A stretch of DNA of 64,000 nucleotides from Tessaracoccus timonensis (GTDB lineage: Bacteria; Actinomycetota; Actinomycetes; Propionibacteriales; Propionibacteriaceae), in the NCBI RefSeq assembly GCF_900343145.1, contig NZ_LT996886.1:1364001-1428000 (forward strand), in the 5' to 3' direction. Positions 33,984-44,903 of this stretch are shown piece by piece. Made by a program: the position numbers and the translations under genes. Below the pieces are notes generated by a model. The model was not told where the DNA came from, did not search any database, and saw only the letters and a list, made by a program, of their open reading frames with translations. Position 1 is the first letter of the stretch. Every line of letters starts with the position of its first letter.

Positions 33984-35159
33984 ATGAAGAAGAGCCAAAT
34001 CCTGATCCCGACCGCCGCCGCTGCCACGGCGCTGGCGCTCGTCGGAGGTATGGCTGCGGCGTCGTCGTCGCAGCAGCGCGACGTTACCCTGCGCGTCGAC
34101 GGCCAGGCCAAGGTGCTCGCGACGAGCGAGGCCACCGTCGGCGACGTGCTGGAGGCCGAGGGCATCACGCTCGGCGCCCACGACGCAGTGCTGCCCACCG
34201 AGGACGCGCGTGTAACTGACGGGCTTGCTATCGACGTTCATTACGGGCGCCCGCTCACGCTCACCCTCGACGGCGAGAGCCGCAAGATCTGGACCACGGC
34301 GCGCTCGGTACAGGAGGCGTTGGGCTTCCTGCGCCTGGATGAGCCGGACTCCGCGGTGTCGGTGTCGCGCTCTGCCGCGATTGGACGCGACGGGTTGAGC
34401 GTCGACGTCGTCACGGCGAAGGACGTGACGCTCGTCTCGGGCGGCAAGGAGACGCCCGTGCGGTTCGCCGGCACGGTGGAAGAACTCCTCGCCAGCAAGG
34501 GCATCACCCCCGATGACGACGACATCCTCAGCCAGCCCACGACAGACCTCCTGACCGACGGAATGCGCGTCGAGTTCACCGACGTTGAGGTGAAGTCGTC
34601 GACGAAGGACGTCAAGGTGCCGTTCGAGAAGACGAAGAAGAAGTCCGACGAGCTCCTGCAAGGTGAGGAGAAGGTCACCACCGAGGGTGTCGACGGGCTG
34701 AAGCGTGAGACGTACAGCGACGTGTACCACGACGGCAAGAAGGTGTCGTCGAAGAAGCACTCTGAGGCAATGGTGAAGAAGCCTGTTGCGCAGGTCACCA
34801 CCGTCGGCACCAAGAAGCCTGATCCCGCGCCCACACCTACTGACAAGCCCGACGATCTCCCCGCCACCACCGGGAAGCGCACCGGTACGAAGTACGACTG
34901 GATGCGCGCGGCTGGAATCCCGGAAAGCCAGTGGCAGTACGTCGACTACATCGTCTCCAAGGAATCCAGCTGGAACCCGAACGCCAAGAACCCCTCGAGC
35001 GGGGCGTGCGGCCTCGTACAGGCCTACCCCTGCTCCAAGCTCGGGCCCAACTGGAACGACCCGGTCGTCGCGCTGCGCTGGCAGTACAACTACGTCAACA
35101 GCCGGTATGGCGGATACGCCGGCGCGTACAAGTTCTGGCGCGCCAACCGCTGGTACTGA
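33984..35159 (+). CDS. Secreted DUF348/G5-domain protein with lysozyme-like (transglycosylase) C-terminus, Rpf-like
   Basis: This 391-residue protein starts MKKSQILIPTAAAATALALV (signal or anchor). DUF348 and G5 domains match the previous protein closely; the block VKSSTKDVKVPFEKTKKKSD is identical. The C-terminus instead has the lysozyme-like fold seen in aggregation-promoting or resuscitation factors: YVDYIVSKESSWNPNAKNPS with the catalytic-type Glu in SKESSW, then GACGLVQAYPCSKLG. It probably cleaves peptidoglycan glycan strands outside the cell. It is a tandem duplicate with a swapped catalytic end. Confidence 0.88.
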   Translation: MKKSQILIPTAAAATALALVGGMAAASSSQQRDVTLRVDGQAKVLATSEATVGDVLEAEGITLGAHDAVLPTEDARVTDGLAIDVHYGRPLTLTLDGESRKIWTTARSVQEALGFLRLDEPDSAVSVSRSAAIGRDGLSVDVVTAKDVTLVSGGKETPVRFAGTVEELLASKGITPDDDDILSQPTTDLLTDGMRVEFTDVEVKSSTKDVKVPFEKTKKKSDELLQGEEKVTTEGVDGLKRETYSDVYHDGKKVSSKKHSEAMVKKPVAQVTTVGTKKPDPAPTPTDKPDDLPATTGKRTGTKYDWMRAAGIPESQWQYVDYIVSKESSWNPNAKNPSSGACGLVQAYPCSKLGPNWNDPVVALRWQYNYVNSRYGGYAGAYKFWRANRWY

Positions 35160-37463
<2,304 letters not shown>

Positions 37464-37478
37464 TGCCCGAGACAAGCC

Positions 37479-37530
37479 AAGATAGATCAAGTTCGTGGTG
37501 GGTAGACGAGCCACGAACTTGATCTATCTT
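37479..37530. terminator. Long perfect hairpin between convergent genes
   Basis: Two perfect 20-base arms (AAGATAGATCAAGTTCGTGG at 37479-37498 and its complement at 37511-37530) are separated by 12 bases. It sits 16 bp after the ligA stop and touches the end of the convergent glycosyltransferase gene, fitting a bidirectional terminator without a T tract. Confidence 0.7.
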
Positions 37531-38807
37531 CAGGCCTTCGTCGACGTGTGTGCCCGGCCGGCTGCGACGTCGGCGTAGAGCCGCAGCATCTCGTCGGCCT
37601 GTGACTGGATCGTCCACTGGCTGGCCAGCTCGACGGAGCGTCGCGACGCCTGCGCTTTCCAGGCGGGATCGTCGAGCTTCTGGATTACCCGCATGATGGC
37701 GGCAGCGAAGGAAGCCGGCGTCGGACGAGCCAGCTCGCCGTTGACGCCGGGCTCGAGCACCAACTGCAGTTCGTGGTCGACGGCGACGAGCGGGAGGCCG
37801 GCCAGTGCAGCCTCGTGGAGCACAAGCGCCTGGGTGTCCGTCTGACTAGGGAATGCGAACACGTCAGCCATGCCGTAGAACGCGCCGAGCGCATCGCGCG
37901 GCTGCTCGCCGGGCAGCACGCAATGGCCGCGGTCGCGCGCAGCGGCGAGCGCCTTCTTGATCTTCGGGTAACGCTGCCAGTCGCCCACCACCATGAGCTG
38001 CGCGTCGGGGCGCTGTGCCGCGACAAGCTCAAACGCGTCGATGAGCAGCGGCAGCCCCTTCTCTGGAGCAATCCGCCCCGCATACAGCACGAGGGGCCCG
38101 TCGCCACGAGGCACCGGCGGAGGGCCGGGCGGTAGCGGGTCAACGCCGTTCGGCACGCAAATCACGTTCGCCGTCGGCGCGATCTGTAGGCAGCGGTTGA
38201 GGGTTTTCGGCGACGGTGTGGTCACCAGGTCTGCCGACTCCAGCATCTTGGCGCACAGCCCGAGCAGCGACGCCGTCGACTTGCCCCGATCCTCGTAGCG
38301 GATCTCAGCAGCCTTGATGGTTTCGCCGTCGATGATGCCGCCGTGCGAGATCTTCGCAAACGACTTCAACACCATCGTGAGCAGGGGAAGCACCGACGAG
38401 TAGTGGTCGGCGTAAGCGTCGAAATCGGTGTGCCACGTGAGCATCATGGGGATGTTCAGCTGCTTGGCGGCCCACATGCCGAGCGCGCCGACGGTGCCAA
38501 AGCCATGCACGTGCAGCACGTCGGGCTGGAGCTCGCCGAGACGTTTGATGGTGCGCTCAAAGTGCCGACCGTTAGCGACGCGGGTGGGCATCCGGGGCAC
38601 TCGCACGCTGGGGAGGCGGATCTCGGTGCGGCCCGCGCGCCCGGCGTGCGGGTTGACACCCTTCGCGGCGGGGGCGACGACGATCACCTCGTGCCCAGCG
38701 TCGAGGAGATTGCCCTCCAGCTGCTGCACGGCAACCATGAGCCCGTTCGAACCGGGTCCGTAGTTATCAGTGACCTGCGCCACTCTCAGTCGTCGATCCA
38801 CGCCCAC
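37530..38807 (-). CDS. Glycosyltransferase, GT4 family
   Basis: This is a 425-residue GT-B fold enzyme. The N-terminal half begins RLRVAQVTDNYGPGSNGLMV with the acceptor-domain feature HEVIVVAPAAKGV and the early motif LTWHTDFDAYADHYSS. The C-terminal donor domain has LVLYAGRIAPEKGLPLLIDA and the E-x7-E-like stretch DTQALVLHEAALAGLPLVAVD. It resembles GDP-mannose-dependent alpha-mannosyltransferases of actinobacteria that build cell-envelope glycolipids. The donor and acceptor are not determined. It acts at the cytoplasmic face of the membrane. Confidence 0.88.
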   Translation of the reverse strand: MGVDRRLRVAQVTDNYGPGSNGLMVAVQQLEGNLLDAGHEVIVVAPAAKGVNPHAGRAGRTEIRLPSVRVPRMPTRVANGRHFERTIKRLGELQPDVLHVHGFGTVGALGMWAAKQLNIPMMLTWHTDFDAYADHYSSVLPLLTMVLKSFAKISHGGIIDGETIKAAEIRYEDRGKSTASLLGLCAKMLESADLVTTPSPKTLNRCLQIAPTANVICVPNGVDPLPPGPPPVPRGDGPLVLYAGRIAPEKGLPLLIDAFELVAAQRPDAQLMVVGDWQRYPKIKKALAAARDRGHCVLPGEQPRDALGAFYGMADVFAFPSQTDTQALVLHEAALAGLPLVAVDHELQLVLEPGVNGELARPTPASFAAAIMRVIQKLDDPAWKAQASRRSVELASQWTIQSQADEMLRLYADVAAGRAHTSTKA

Positions 38808-38868
38808 AGCCTAACGCCCGCCGCCACCAGGGGAGTCGACCGACGCGATCCCGCGCGGTTCGAGGGGC

Positions 38869-40032
38869 TCATCCGGCCAAATCGGTTCTGCGGCGACGAA
38901 GCTGGCGCGTCCACTGCCGCACGACGTGCGCCGAGTAGGGCAGCGTCCCCGTGCTCACGCTGTCGATACACGACTGCGTGGCGCGCAGCGCTTCGTCGAT
39001 GGCTCTGCTCGCTGCGCGCTCCGGGAGCCCCACTTCATCGGCAAGGCGCAGGAACGTGCGTCGCGTGAGGTTCTCCCGTGCGCCAGCCACGGCGAGTGCC
39101 GAAGTCCGATCGCCATGGGGGAGCGTCGACGGGATGTCGTAGATGGGCGCGACGCGCCACTCGCCGTCGTGGGTTTGCAGCACGGACACGTTCTTCGCGT
39201 GGAGATCGCCATTGCCGGTGAGCCACGCGAACACGAACTGCTGAAAGACGGCCTGCATCGCGACGAGTCGAGCGGGGCACACCTCTGCGACGACGTTGAT
39301 GACATCGGCGGCGGTCATGCGATACTTGTCGGCGGGATACCGGCCCGCCAGCTGGCAGGCGTCCTCGACGGCTACCGGTTCAGGCACGCGGTCGAACCGC
39401 CGGACGACAAGGCCTGTCTCACCGTTGACGTCGGTGATCAGCTCGCTGTGCGCGACGGGCTGCCGCAGGCCACGGGCAAGCTTCAGGAAGAAGTGCTCGT
39501 TGACCGTAGCCAGCGGATACTCAGGGGGATCGAGCTTGACGATCGCGTCCGTGCCGCCAAGCTTCACGGGAAGCGACATCATGGCACCCGAGGCCTTGTC
39601 TTGGGCGCCGGCGAGGCCCGTGCGATCCACGAGGCCGGTGTGTTCCCTTAGCTTGGCGAAGTTGATTTCGTCGCCGCTGATGAGCGCAGGGATGGGTGTG
39701 GGGTCGGTGCCGTCGGGCAGCACGGTGACGTCGCCAACGGTGTTGCCGCCGACCGCCAGCAGCAGGGAAAACTCGTCGTCAACGCTGGTTTTTACGCTCT
39801 GGCGCAGTGCCGTGAGCCGGCGGCCCTCGGGCAGTAGCCCTGTGAAGAATGCTGGAAGCTGCCCTGGCTGCGTAACAACAGGTGGCGCGTCCACAGGGAG
39901 CGTCGTTGCGACGGGCGACCCGGCGTACCCGTCGATATACGCGAAGGTCACACCGTCGCTGTCGCGGGTCAGGGTGGCTGCGACGCGTCCGGCTTTCCGC
40001 ACGATCGCGCACTCGACTTCGGTGAGGTTCAT
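38869..40032 (-). CDS. hipA: HipA-type serine/threonine kinase toxin
   Basis: This 387-residue protein (MNLTEVECAIVRKAGRVAAT) has the HipA N-terminal region (LPAFFTGLLPEGRRLTALRQ) and a kinase core with substrate loop GLAGAQDKASGAMMS. The catalytic region GNGDLHAKNVSVLQ is followed by the metal-binding PIYDIPSTLP. HipA toxins phosphorylate targets such as glutamyl-tRNA synthetase and induce dormancy. The gene overlaps the antitoxin gene by four bases (ATGA). A longer in-frame start to 40470 overlaps hipB and is rejected. Confidence 0.92.
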   Translation of the reverse strand: MNLTEVECAIVRKAGRVAATLTRDSDGVTFAYIDGYAGSPVATTLPVDAPPVVTQPGQLPAFFTGLLPEGRRLTALRQSVKTSVDDEFSLLLAVGGNTVGDVTVLPDGTDPTPIPALISGDEINFAKLREHTGLVDRTGLAGAQDKASGAMMSLPVKLGGTDAIVKLDPPEYPLATVNEHFFLKLARGLRQPVAHSELITDVNGETGLVVRRFDRVPEPVAVEDACQLAGRYPADKYRMTAADVINVVAEVCPARLVAMQAVFQQFVFAWLTGNGDLHAKNVSVLQTHDGEWRVAPIYDIPSTLPHGDRTSALAVAGARENLTRRTFLRLADEVGLPERAASRAIDEALRATQSCIDSVSTGTLPYSAHVVRQWTRQLRRRRTDLAG

Positions 40033-40223
40033 CGTCGGACCTCTGCGCGAAGCTCGAGCCCGAGCGCGTCCAGGACCGCGACAACGTGGTTCAGCTGCAC
40101 CGTCGGTTTGCCATGCTCGAGCGCGCGGACGAAGCGCTCTGAGGTGCCCGCGAGGTCGGCGAGCTGCTGCTGCGTGAGGCGCAGATCCTTTCTGCGCTCG
40201 CGCACGGTGGCGCCCAAATCCAT
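40029..40223 (-). CDS. hipB: HipB-type HTH antitoxin
   Basis: The 64-residue XRE-family helix-turn-helix protein begins MDLGATVRERRKDLRLTQQQ. The recognition region is LADLAGTSERFVRALEHGKP. It binds and neutralises HipA and represses the operon. A longer start at 40262 (13 more residues) is possible, but the short form is the family length. Palindromes of the form GGCAC-N4-GTGCC lie upstream. Confidence 0.88.
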   Translation of the reverse strand: MDLGATVRERRKDLRLTQQQLADLAGTSERFVRALEHGKPTVQLNHVVAVLDALGLELRAEVRR

Positions 40224-40297
40224 GCGTGCCCCTATCGGTTCGAACGTGCCGGTTTCTCCCATTCTGAAGGGTGTAGCCGTGCGATGCAAGCCAAATA

Positions 40298-40373
40298 GGC
40301 ACGATTGTGCCGATTATGGGGATTTGAGTGGGCTGTGCCCGCGTCGATGTGGCATATCGGCACGTTCGTGCCG
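40298..40373. promoter_or_regulatory. hipBA operator palindromes
   Basis: Two palindromes share one consensus: GGCACGATTGTGCC (40298-40311) and CGGCACGTTCGTGCCG (40358-40373), 60 bases apart. Half-sites (GTGCC) follow at 40246-40250 and 40226-40230 near the hipB start. This matches cooperative autorepression of hipBA by several operators. The second site is next to the cydC stop. Confidence 0.65.
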
Positions 40374-40379
40374 TCGGGG

Positions 40380-41936
40380 CTACGGCAGTCGCACGACGCG
40401 GTCGCAGGCGCGCATGACGTCCTCGTCGTGGGTGATGACGAGCACGGGGTGCCCAGCGGCGGCCTCCCACACGTCGGTCATGAGATGCGCTGCGGTGTCG
40501 TGGTCGAGGTGCTCGGTGGGCTCGTCGAGGATGATGAGATCACGCTCGGCGGCCAGCACGCGGGCGAGCGCGAGGCGCCGTCGCTCGCCCCCTGACAACG
40601 TGGATCCCCCCTCGCCGACGACGCGCTCCGGGTCGAGCCGCAATCCCGCCCGCTGCAGCGCCAGGCGCACGTCGTCGTCGGTGGCGTCCTTATTGCCGAT
40701 GCGCACATTCTCCGCGACGGTAGTGGCGAAGATGTGTGCGTCTTGCGCGAGATATCCGACGCGGCCGGCGCGTTCCACCTCGCCCGCGAGCGGCGGAATC
40801 AGGCCCATGAGGGTGGCCGCGACGGTGGTCTTGCCCACACCCGACGGCCCGACCAGCGCCACCTTCTCGCCAGGCGCGACGGTGAGGCTAAGGTGCTCGA
40901 GCACCGGCTCGCCGCCTGGCCAACCGACGGTGACGTCGCGCAGCTGCACCTTCACCCCGTCGCCAGGGAGCACGTCGCCGGTGCCGACGGGCTCGGCGTC
41001 GAGCACCTGCTGGACCCGCTCGATGGAGGCCTTGGCGCGCGTATAGGTCTGCGCTGCCTTCGTGAAGTCCTGGAACACCTCGTGCAGCGCGAGCGGCGTG
41101 AGCACGAGTACGGCGAGCAGGCGCGGTTTCAGCGTGCCCGCGGCCACCGCCTCGCCGCCAATCCACAGTGCCGCGACGACGGCGATTCCTGCCGCGACGA
41201 TCTGCGCCGCCGTGGCGAGCCCCCGCACCCAGGCGCCGCGCGCCTCCTGCCGGCGGAGGCGGTCGTCGATGTCGAGCATCGCGGCGACGGTGCGCGCTTC
41301 GGCGTTGTTCGCCACGAGGTCCGGCCCGACTAGCGCGAGTTCCCTCGTCGCATCCGCGAGCTCGCCTCGCGTGGCGACGGCGGCGCGGTCGACGGCGTGA
41401 CTCATCCGCTGCGCGAGGATGGGCACCAGGATGCCGGCCACCACGGCGGTCACGAACAGCACCGCGGCGCTGAGCGGGTTGAAGCTGCCCAGCAACACCG
41501 TCGTGGCGACGATCACCAGCGACGCCGACAGCGCCGGCAGTGCGACGCGGACCACCACGTCTTGGACGGCGGCGATGTCTTGCACGACGCGGGTGAGGAG
41601 GTCGCCCTGGCGGCGGCCGATGAGGGTGGTGCGAGAGAGTTTGTCGTAGGTGCGGGAGCGCAGCACGCCCACGACGCGGAGCGCGACGTCGTGGCCGACG
41701 AGGCGTTCTGCGTAACGCGCCGCGCCGCGCCCGATGCCGAACGCCCGCACGCCGACGGCGGCGGCTTGGAGGTAGAGCACGGGCGGGAACTCCGCCGCGC
41801 GGGAAATCAGCCATGCCGACACGCCCATGAGTGCGACGGAGCACGCCGACGCGGCGGCGGCCAGCAGCGTGGCGAGTGCGAACCGCGCGCGTCCGCCGGG
41901 GACGGCGCGCAGGAGGTCACGCATGAAGCGGATCAT
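40380..41936 (-). CDS. cydC: Thiol reductant ABC exporter subunit CydC
   Basis: This 518-residue ABC half-transporter (MIRFMRDLLRAVPGGRARFA) has six membrane helices, with ARYAERLVGHDVALRVVGVL early. The nucleotide-binding domain has Walker A LVGPSGVGKTTVAATLMG, signature LSGGERRRLALARVL and Walker B LIILDEPTEHLD. With CydD it exports glutathione or cysteine to the outside, which is needed to assemble cytochrome bd. Its start overlaps the cydD stop by four bases. Confidence 0.93.
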   Translation of the reverse strand: MIRFMRDLLRAVPGGRARFALATLLAAAASACSVALMGVSAWLISRAAEFPPVLYLQAAAVGVRAFGIGRGAARYAERLVGHDVALRVVGVLRSRTYDKLSRTTLIGRRQGDLLTRVVQDIAAVQDVVVRVALPALSASLVIVATTVLLGSFNPLSAAVLFVTAVVAGILVPILAQRMSHAVDRAAVATRGELADATRELALVGPDLVANNAEARTVAAMLDIDDRLRRQEARGAWVRGLATAAQIVAAGIAVVAALWIGGEAVAAGTLKPRLLAVLVLTPLALHEVFQDFTKAAQTYTRAKASIERVQQVLDAEPVGTGDVLPGDGVKVQLRDVTVGWPGGEPVLEHLSLTVAPGEKVALVGPSGVGKTTVAATLMGLIPPLAGEVERAGRVGYLAQDAHIFATTVAENVRIGNKDATDDDVRLALQRAGLRLDPERVVGEGGSTLSGGERRRLALARVLAAERDLIILDEPTEHLDHDTAAHLMTDVWEAAAGHPVLVITHDEDVMRACDRVVRLP

Positions 41937-43549
41937 GGCGTCACCCCTTGCCACTCCACGATTCGATCTGCGGCCTGCAGCACCGCCGGGCGGTGGCTGA
42001 CAATCAGCGCGGAGGCGCCCGAGGCCCGGACCGCGTCGACGACGTGCGCCTCGCGGTCGGAGTCGAGCCCGGCGGTGGGCTCGTCGAGAATCAGCAGCCT
42101 GGCCCCATGCCGGATGCGCAGCAGCGCCCGAGCCAGCGCGACGCGTCGGCGCTCACCCGCCGAGAGCCCTTCGCTGTCATCGGCGACGGCCTTGTCCAGG
42201 CCAAAATCAGCCCCCGCGAGCCGCAGCACGTCGACGATTTCCTCGTCGGTGGCTTCCGGGGCGCCGAGCCGCACATTCTCACCGACGGTGCCTCGCACCA
42301 GCCCCGGGTCTTGCGCAACGTAGGCCACCTGCTCGCGCCACGTCGCGAGCTCGACGTCGGCGAGATCGGTGCCCCCGACACTCACCCGCCCCTCGCTGGG
42401 GGTGAGGAAACCCATCGCCAAGGCGAGCGCCGTCGTCTTTCCTCCGCCCGACGTGCCGGTGAGCGCGACGATTTCCCGCTCGCTCAGCTCGAGGTTGAAG
42501 TGGGCGAGCACGGGGGCGTCGGCGCTCGGGTAGGCGAAAGTGACGTCGTCGAAGCGCAGTGCCCCGGAGCGCGGCGCCGGCGCGGTGCCGTCGTGGGTGG
42601 GGGCGCCGTCGATGATGGCGAAGGCTGCGTCGGCGGCGGCCACCCCGTCGGCGGAGTCGTGGAAGTGCGTGCCGACCATGCGCACAGGTAGGTACGCCTC
42701 GGGCGCGAGTACGAGCACGAAGAGTGCGGTGAAGAAGCTGACTTCGTCGAATACCAGCCGGAAGCCGATGGTGACCGCGATCACCGCCACCGACAGCGAT
42801 GCGAGCAGTTCCAGCGCGAGCGACGACAGGAACGACACCCGAAGCACCCGCATCGTCGCCTGCGCGTAGCGCTCCTCGCTGAGGTCGACGCCGCGTTTTT
42901 GTGCCTTCGCGCGGGCGAACGCTTGGAGCGTTGGCAGGCCCGCGATGAGGTCCGCGAAGTGGTTGGCGAGTCGGTCGGCCATCGCGAACGAGCGTTTCGT
43001 CGCCTTCTGCGTCGTCCACCCGATGAGCGCCATGAACAGTGGAATGAGCGGCAGCGTGATCGCCATGATGATCGCCGACGTCACGTCCGCCCACAGCACA
43101 AACGTGCCGACGATGAACGGCACCGTGGCGGCGAGGCCGAGCTGGGGGAGGTATTTCGAGAAGTAGCCGTCGAGGTCGTCGAGCCCGCGGGTGACGAGCC
43201 GCATCAACGACGCCGACGGCGCCCCGCCCACCGGCGTGCGCAGGTGAGCGGCGACGATGTCTCGTCGCAGCTGCGACTTCACCGCCGCCGCCGAGCGGTG
43301 CGAGAGCCACGCATTCACCCAAGCCAGCGCCGCCCGGGCCAGAAACACAGCCGACAGCAGGAGCAGCAGGATCGGCCAACCGTCGGGGAGGTGGCGCAGT
43401 GCGAAGGTTTGCGTGATGCCCGTGGTGATGAGCCACGCCTGCGCGGTGACCAGCAAGGCAGTGACCACACCGACGACCACAGCCGCGACGAGGTACCTGC
43501 GCGTGGCTGCGGCGCGTTGGAGCAATCGGGGATGAATCGGTCCGGGCAT
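41933..43549 (-). CDS. cydD: Thiol reductant ABC exporter subunit CydD
   Basis: This 538-residue ABC half-transporter begins MPGPIHPRLLQRAAATRRYL. The membrane domain (residues about 15-310) is followed by a nucleotide-binding domain with Walker A LTGTSGGGKTTALALAMG, signature LSAGERRRVALARAL and Walker B LLILDEPTAGLD. It is the partner of CydC. In many actinobacteria cydD directly follows cydB; here a glycosidase-type gene lies between them. Confidence 0.93.
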   Translation of the reverse strand: MPGPIHPRLLQRAAATRRYLVAAVVVGVVTALLVTAQAWLITTGITQTFALRHLPDGWPILLLLLSAVFLARAALAWVNAWLSHRSAAAVKSQLRRDIVAAHLRTPVGGAPSASLMRLVTRGLDDLDGYFSKYLPQLGLAATVPFIVGTFVLWADVTSAIIMAITLPLIPLFMALIGWTTQKATKRSFAMADRLANHFADLIAGLPTLQAFARAKAQKRGVDLSEERYAQATMRVLRVSFLSSLALELLASLSVAVIAVTIGFRLVFDEVSFFTALFVLVLAPEAYLPVRMVGTHFHDSADGVAAADAAFAIIDGAPTHDGTAPAPRSGALRFDDVTFAYPSADAPVLAHFNLELSEREIVALTGTSGGGKTTALALAMGFLTPSEGRVSVGGTDLADVELATWREQVAYVAQDPGLVRGTVGENVRLGAPEATDEEIVDVLRLAGADFGLDKAVADDSEGLSAGERRRVALARALLRIRHGARLLILDEPTAGLDSDREAHVVDAVRASGASALIVSHRPAVLQAADRIVEWQGVTP

Positions 43550-43594
43550 CGGGGCTTAGTCTCTCATGCCTGGATGGGGGTCTAGAACGCGAGA

Positions 43595-43671
43595 CGCGAC
43601 TGAGCGCACTCCAGATCGTCAAAACCGCCCCAAACGGGGAGAAATCGGCATCTGGTGTGCGCTCAGTCGCG
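43595..43671. terminator. Long hairpin after the GH172-type gene
   Basis: 22-base arms (43595-43616 and 43650-43671) pair with one mismatch. The 33-base loop contains a second small hairpin (CCCC-AAA-CGGGG). It lies downstream of the minus-strand gene ending at 43695 and upstream of cydD. Confidence 0.65.
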
Positions 43672-43694
43672 CAACCTGGAGGTAAGCCGTCGGC

Positions 43695-44771
43695 TTAGGG
43701 CTCCATCTCGTCGGCCGTAGGAGCGGCGGGTCGGTTCGTCGAGGTGCGGTCGAGGTAGAAGAACGCCGTGGTGGCGACGTCGTCGCGCAGCTGACGGTAG
43801 CGGCCCTTCGAGCGCCAGCCGAGCGTCTGCACGTCGACACGGCTGAGGCGCTCGGAGAAGCGGATCGGGTCGGGCGTGTGCCAGCGGTACATGCCGAAGC
43901 GCTGCTGGCTTTCGTACAGGCCGTCGGGGCGGATCACCTGCGGCATGCCGAGGAACGGCGTAGTGAACGTGGTGTAGCCCTGGCCGGGCACGTCGAAGTT
44001 CCATGCGCCTCCGAAGTAATCCTCAGTGCCGGTGCCGCAGATTGTGGGGTAGTCCTTGTCATCGTCCATGTAGAACTTGAGTTCGCCCTCGCCCCACCAG
44101 CCGGTGGAGTTGACGCCCCACGCCATGTAGGTGCCGGCGTAGTGCCCGCGGCCCTCGATGCCTTCCAGCATGACGTGAAGGCCGTCGGTGACGGGCTGCG
44201 AACGCCGCCACTGGGCGTGCAAGTAGGCCGCTTCTTCGGGCACGGGGCCCTCTTCGTATGTGATCTGGTAGTAGACGAACACGTCTTCGTCGCTCAGGTT
44301 CTCAATGGTGAAGCGGGCCCCGCTGCGGAACGGCATCGGCCAGTACGAGTTGCATCCACCGTGCGGGTTGACGGCGATCATCTGCGAGCTGACTTGGGCA
44401 AACTGGTTCCAGCCGTGGCAGAAGAAGTCGCCGAGGGGCACCTCGATGGCGGGTGCATCGTCGCCATCCCAGTACGCGCGGATGATGAGCGAGCGCATCT
44501 TGCGCATGTCGGTGGTGAGCCAGATGTTGGTGATGCAGCCGGAGCCGCTGATGTCGGCGAGGGTGAAGGTGGTGCCGGCATCGAGCTTGATGCTAGGGGA
44601 GACCTTCCACCCGACGCCCAGTTCGCGGGAAGCCTCCGCGCCGGTGCCCGTGGTGGCCTTGCCGCCCTCGCCGGGGGCGCCGGTGAAGTTCTCGGGGGAA
44701 ATCGAGCGTGTGCGCGTGGGGCGAATCAGTGCGGCCTGCTGCCACGGGCCGGCGAGTGCATGGTCTTGCAT
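43695..44771 (-). CDS. DUF2961 / GH172-family glycoside hydrolase
   Basis: This protein of about 358 residues (MQDHALAGPWQQAALIRPTR; AAGGAG 8 bases before the ATG) matches DUF2961, now glycoside hydrolase family 172. Features are GWKVSPSIKLDAGTTFTLAD, NIWLTTDMRKMRSLIIRAYW, and the conserved Glu regions WWGEGELKFYMDDDKDYP and GTGTEDYFGGAW, where the family's catalytic glutamates are expected. Characterised members act on difructose dianhydride or D-arabinofuranosides. There is no signal peptide, so it is cytoplasmic. It sits between cydB and cydD, enclosed by long hairpins. Confidence 0.85.
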   Translation of the reverse strand: MQDHALAGPWQQAALIRPTRTRSISPENFTGAPGEGGKATTGTGAEASRELGVGWKVSPSIKLDAGTTFTLADISGSGCITNIWLTTDMRKMRSLIIRAYWDGDDAPAIEVPLGDFFCHGWNQFAQVSSQMIAVNPHGGCNSYWPMPFRSGARFTIENLSDEDVFVYYQITYEEGPVPEEAAYLHAQWRRSQPVTDGLHVMLEGIEGRGHYAGTYMAWGVNSTGWWGEGELKFYMDDDKDYPTICGTGTEDYFGGAWNFDVPGQGYTTFTTPFLGMPQVIRPDGLYESQQRFGMYRWHTPDPIRFSERLSRVDVQTLGWRSKGRYRQLRDDVATTAFFYLDRTSTNRPAAPTADEMEP

Positions 44772-44830
44772 AGCTTGTGCTCCTTCGTCGTGTGAAATCG
44801 TTATCACTAGCCTACGGGTGGAGGAAACAA

Positions 44831-44878
44831 TAAGGAATGCTGGAACCCACCAGATTCGGTGGATTCCAGCATTCCTTA
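44831..44878. terminator. Long hairpin downstream of cydB
   Basis: Two 21-base arms (44831-44851 and 44858-44878) pair with a single G-T exception around a 6-base loop (AGATTC). It lies 25 bp after the cydB stop and should end cydAB transcription before the GH172-type gene. Confidence 0.72.
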
Positions 44879-44903
44879 ATCCGATGAGCTGGTCGCCGCA
44901 GGG

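Noticed and set aside
41397..42323. Long plus-strand frames across cydC and cydD
   Set aside because: Antisense to two complete ABC transporter genes with all motifs; typical GC-rich shadow frames.
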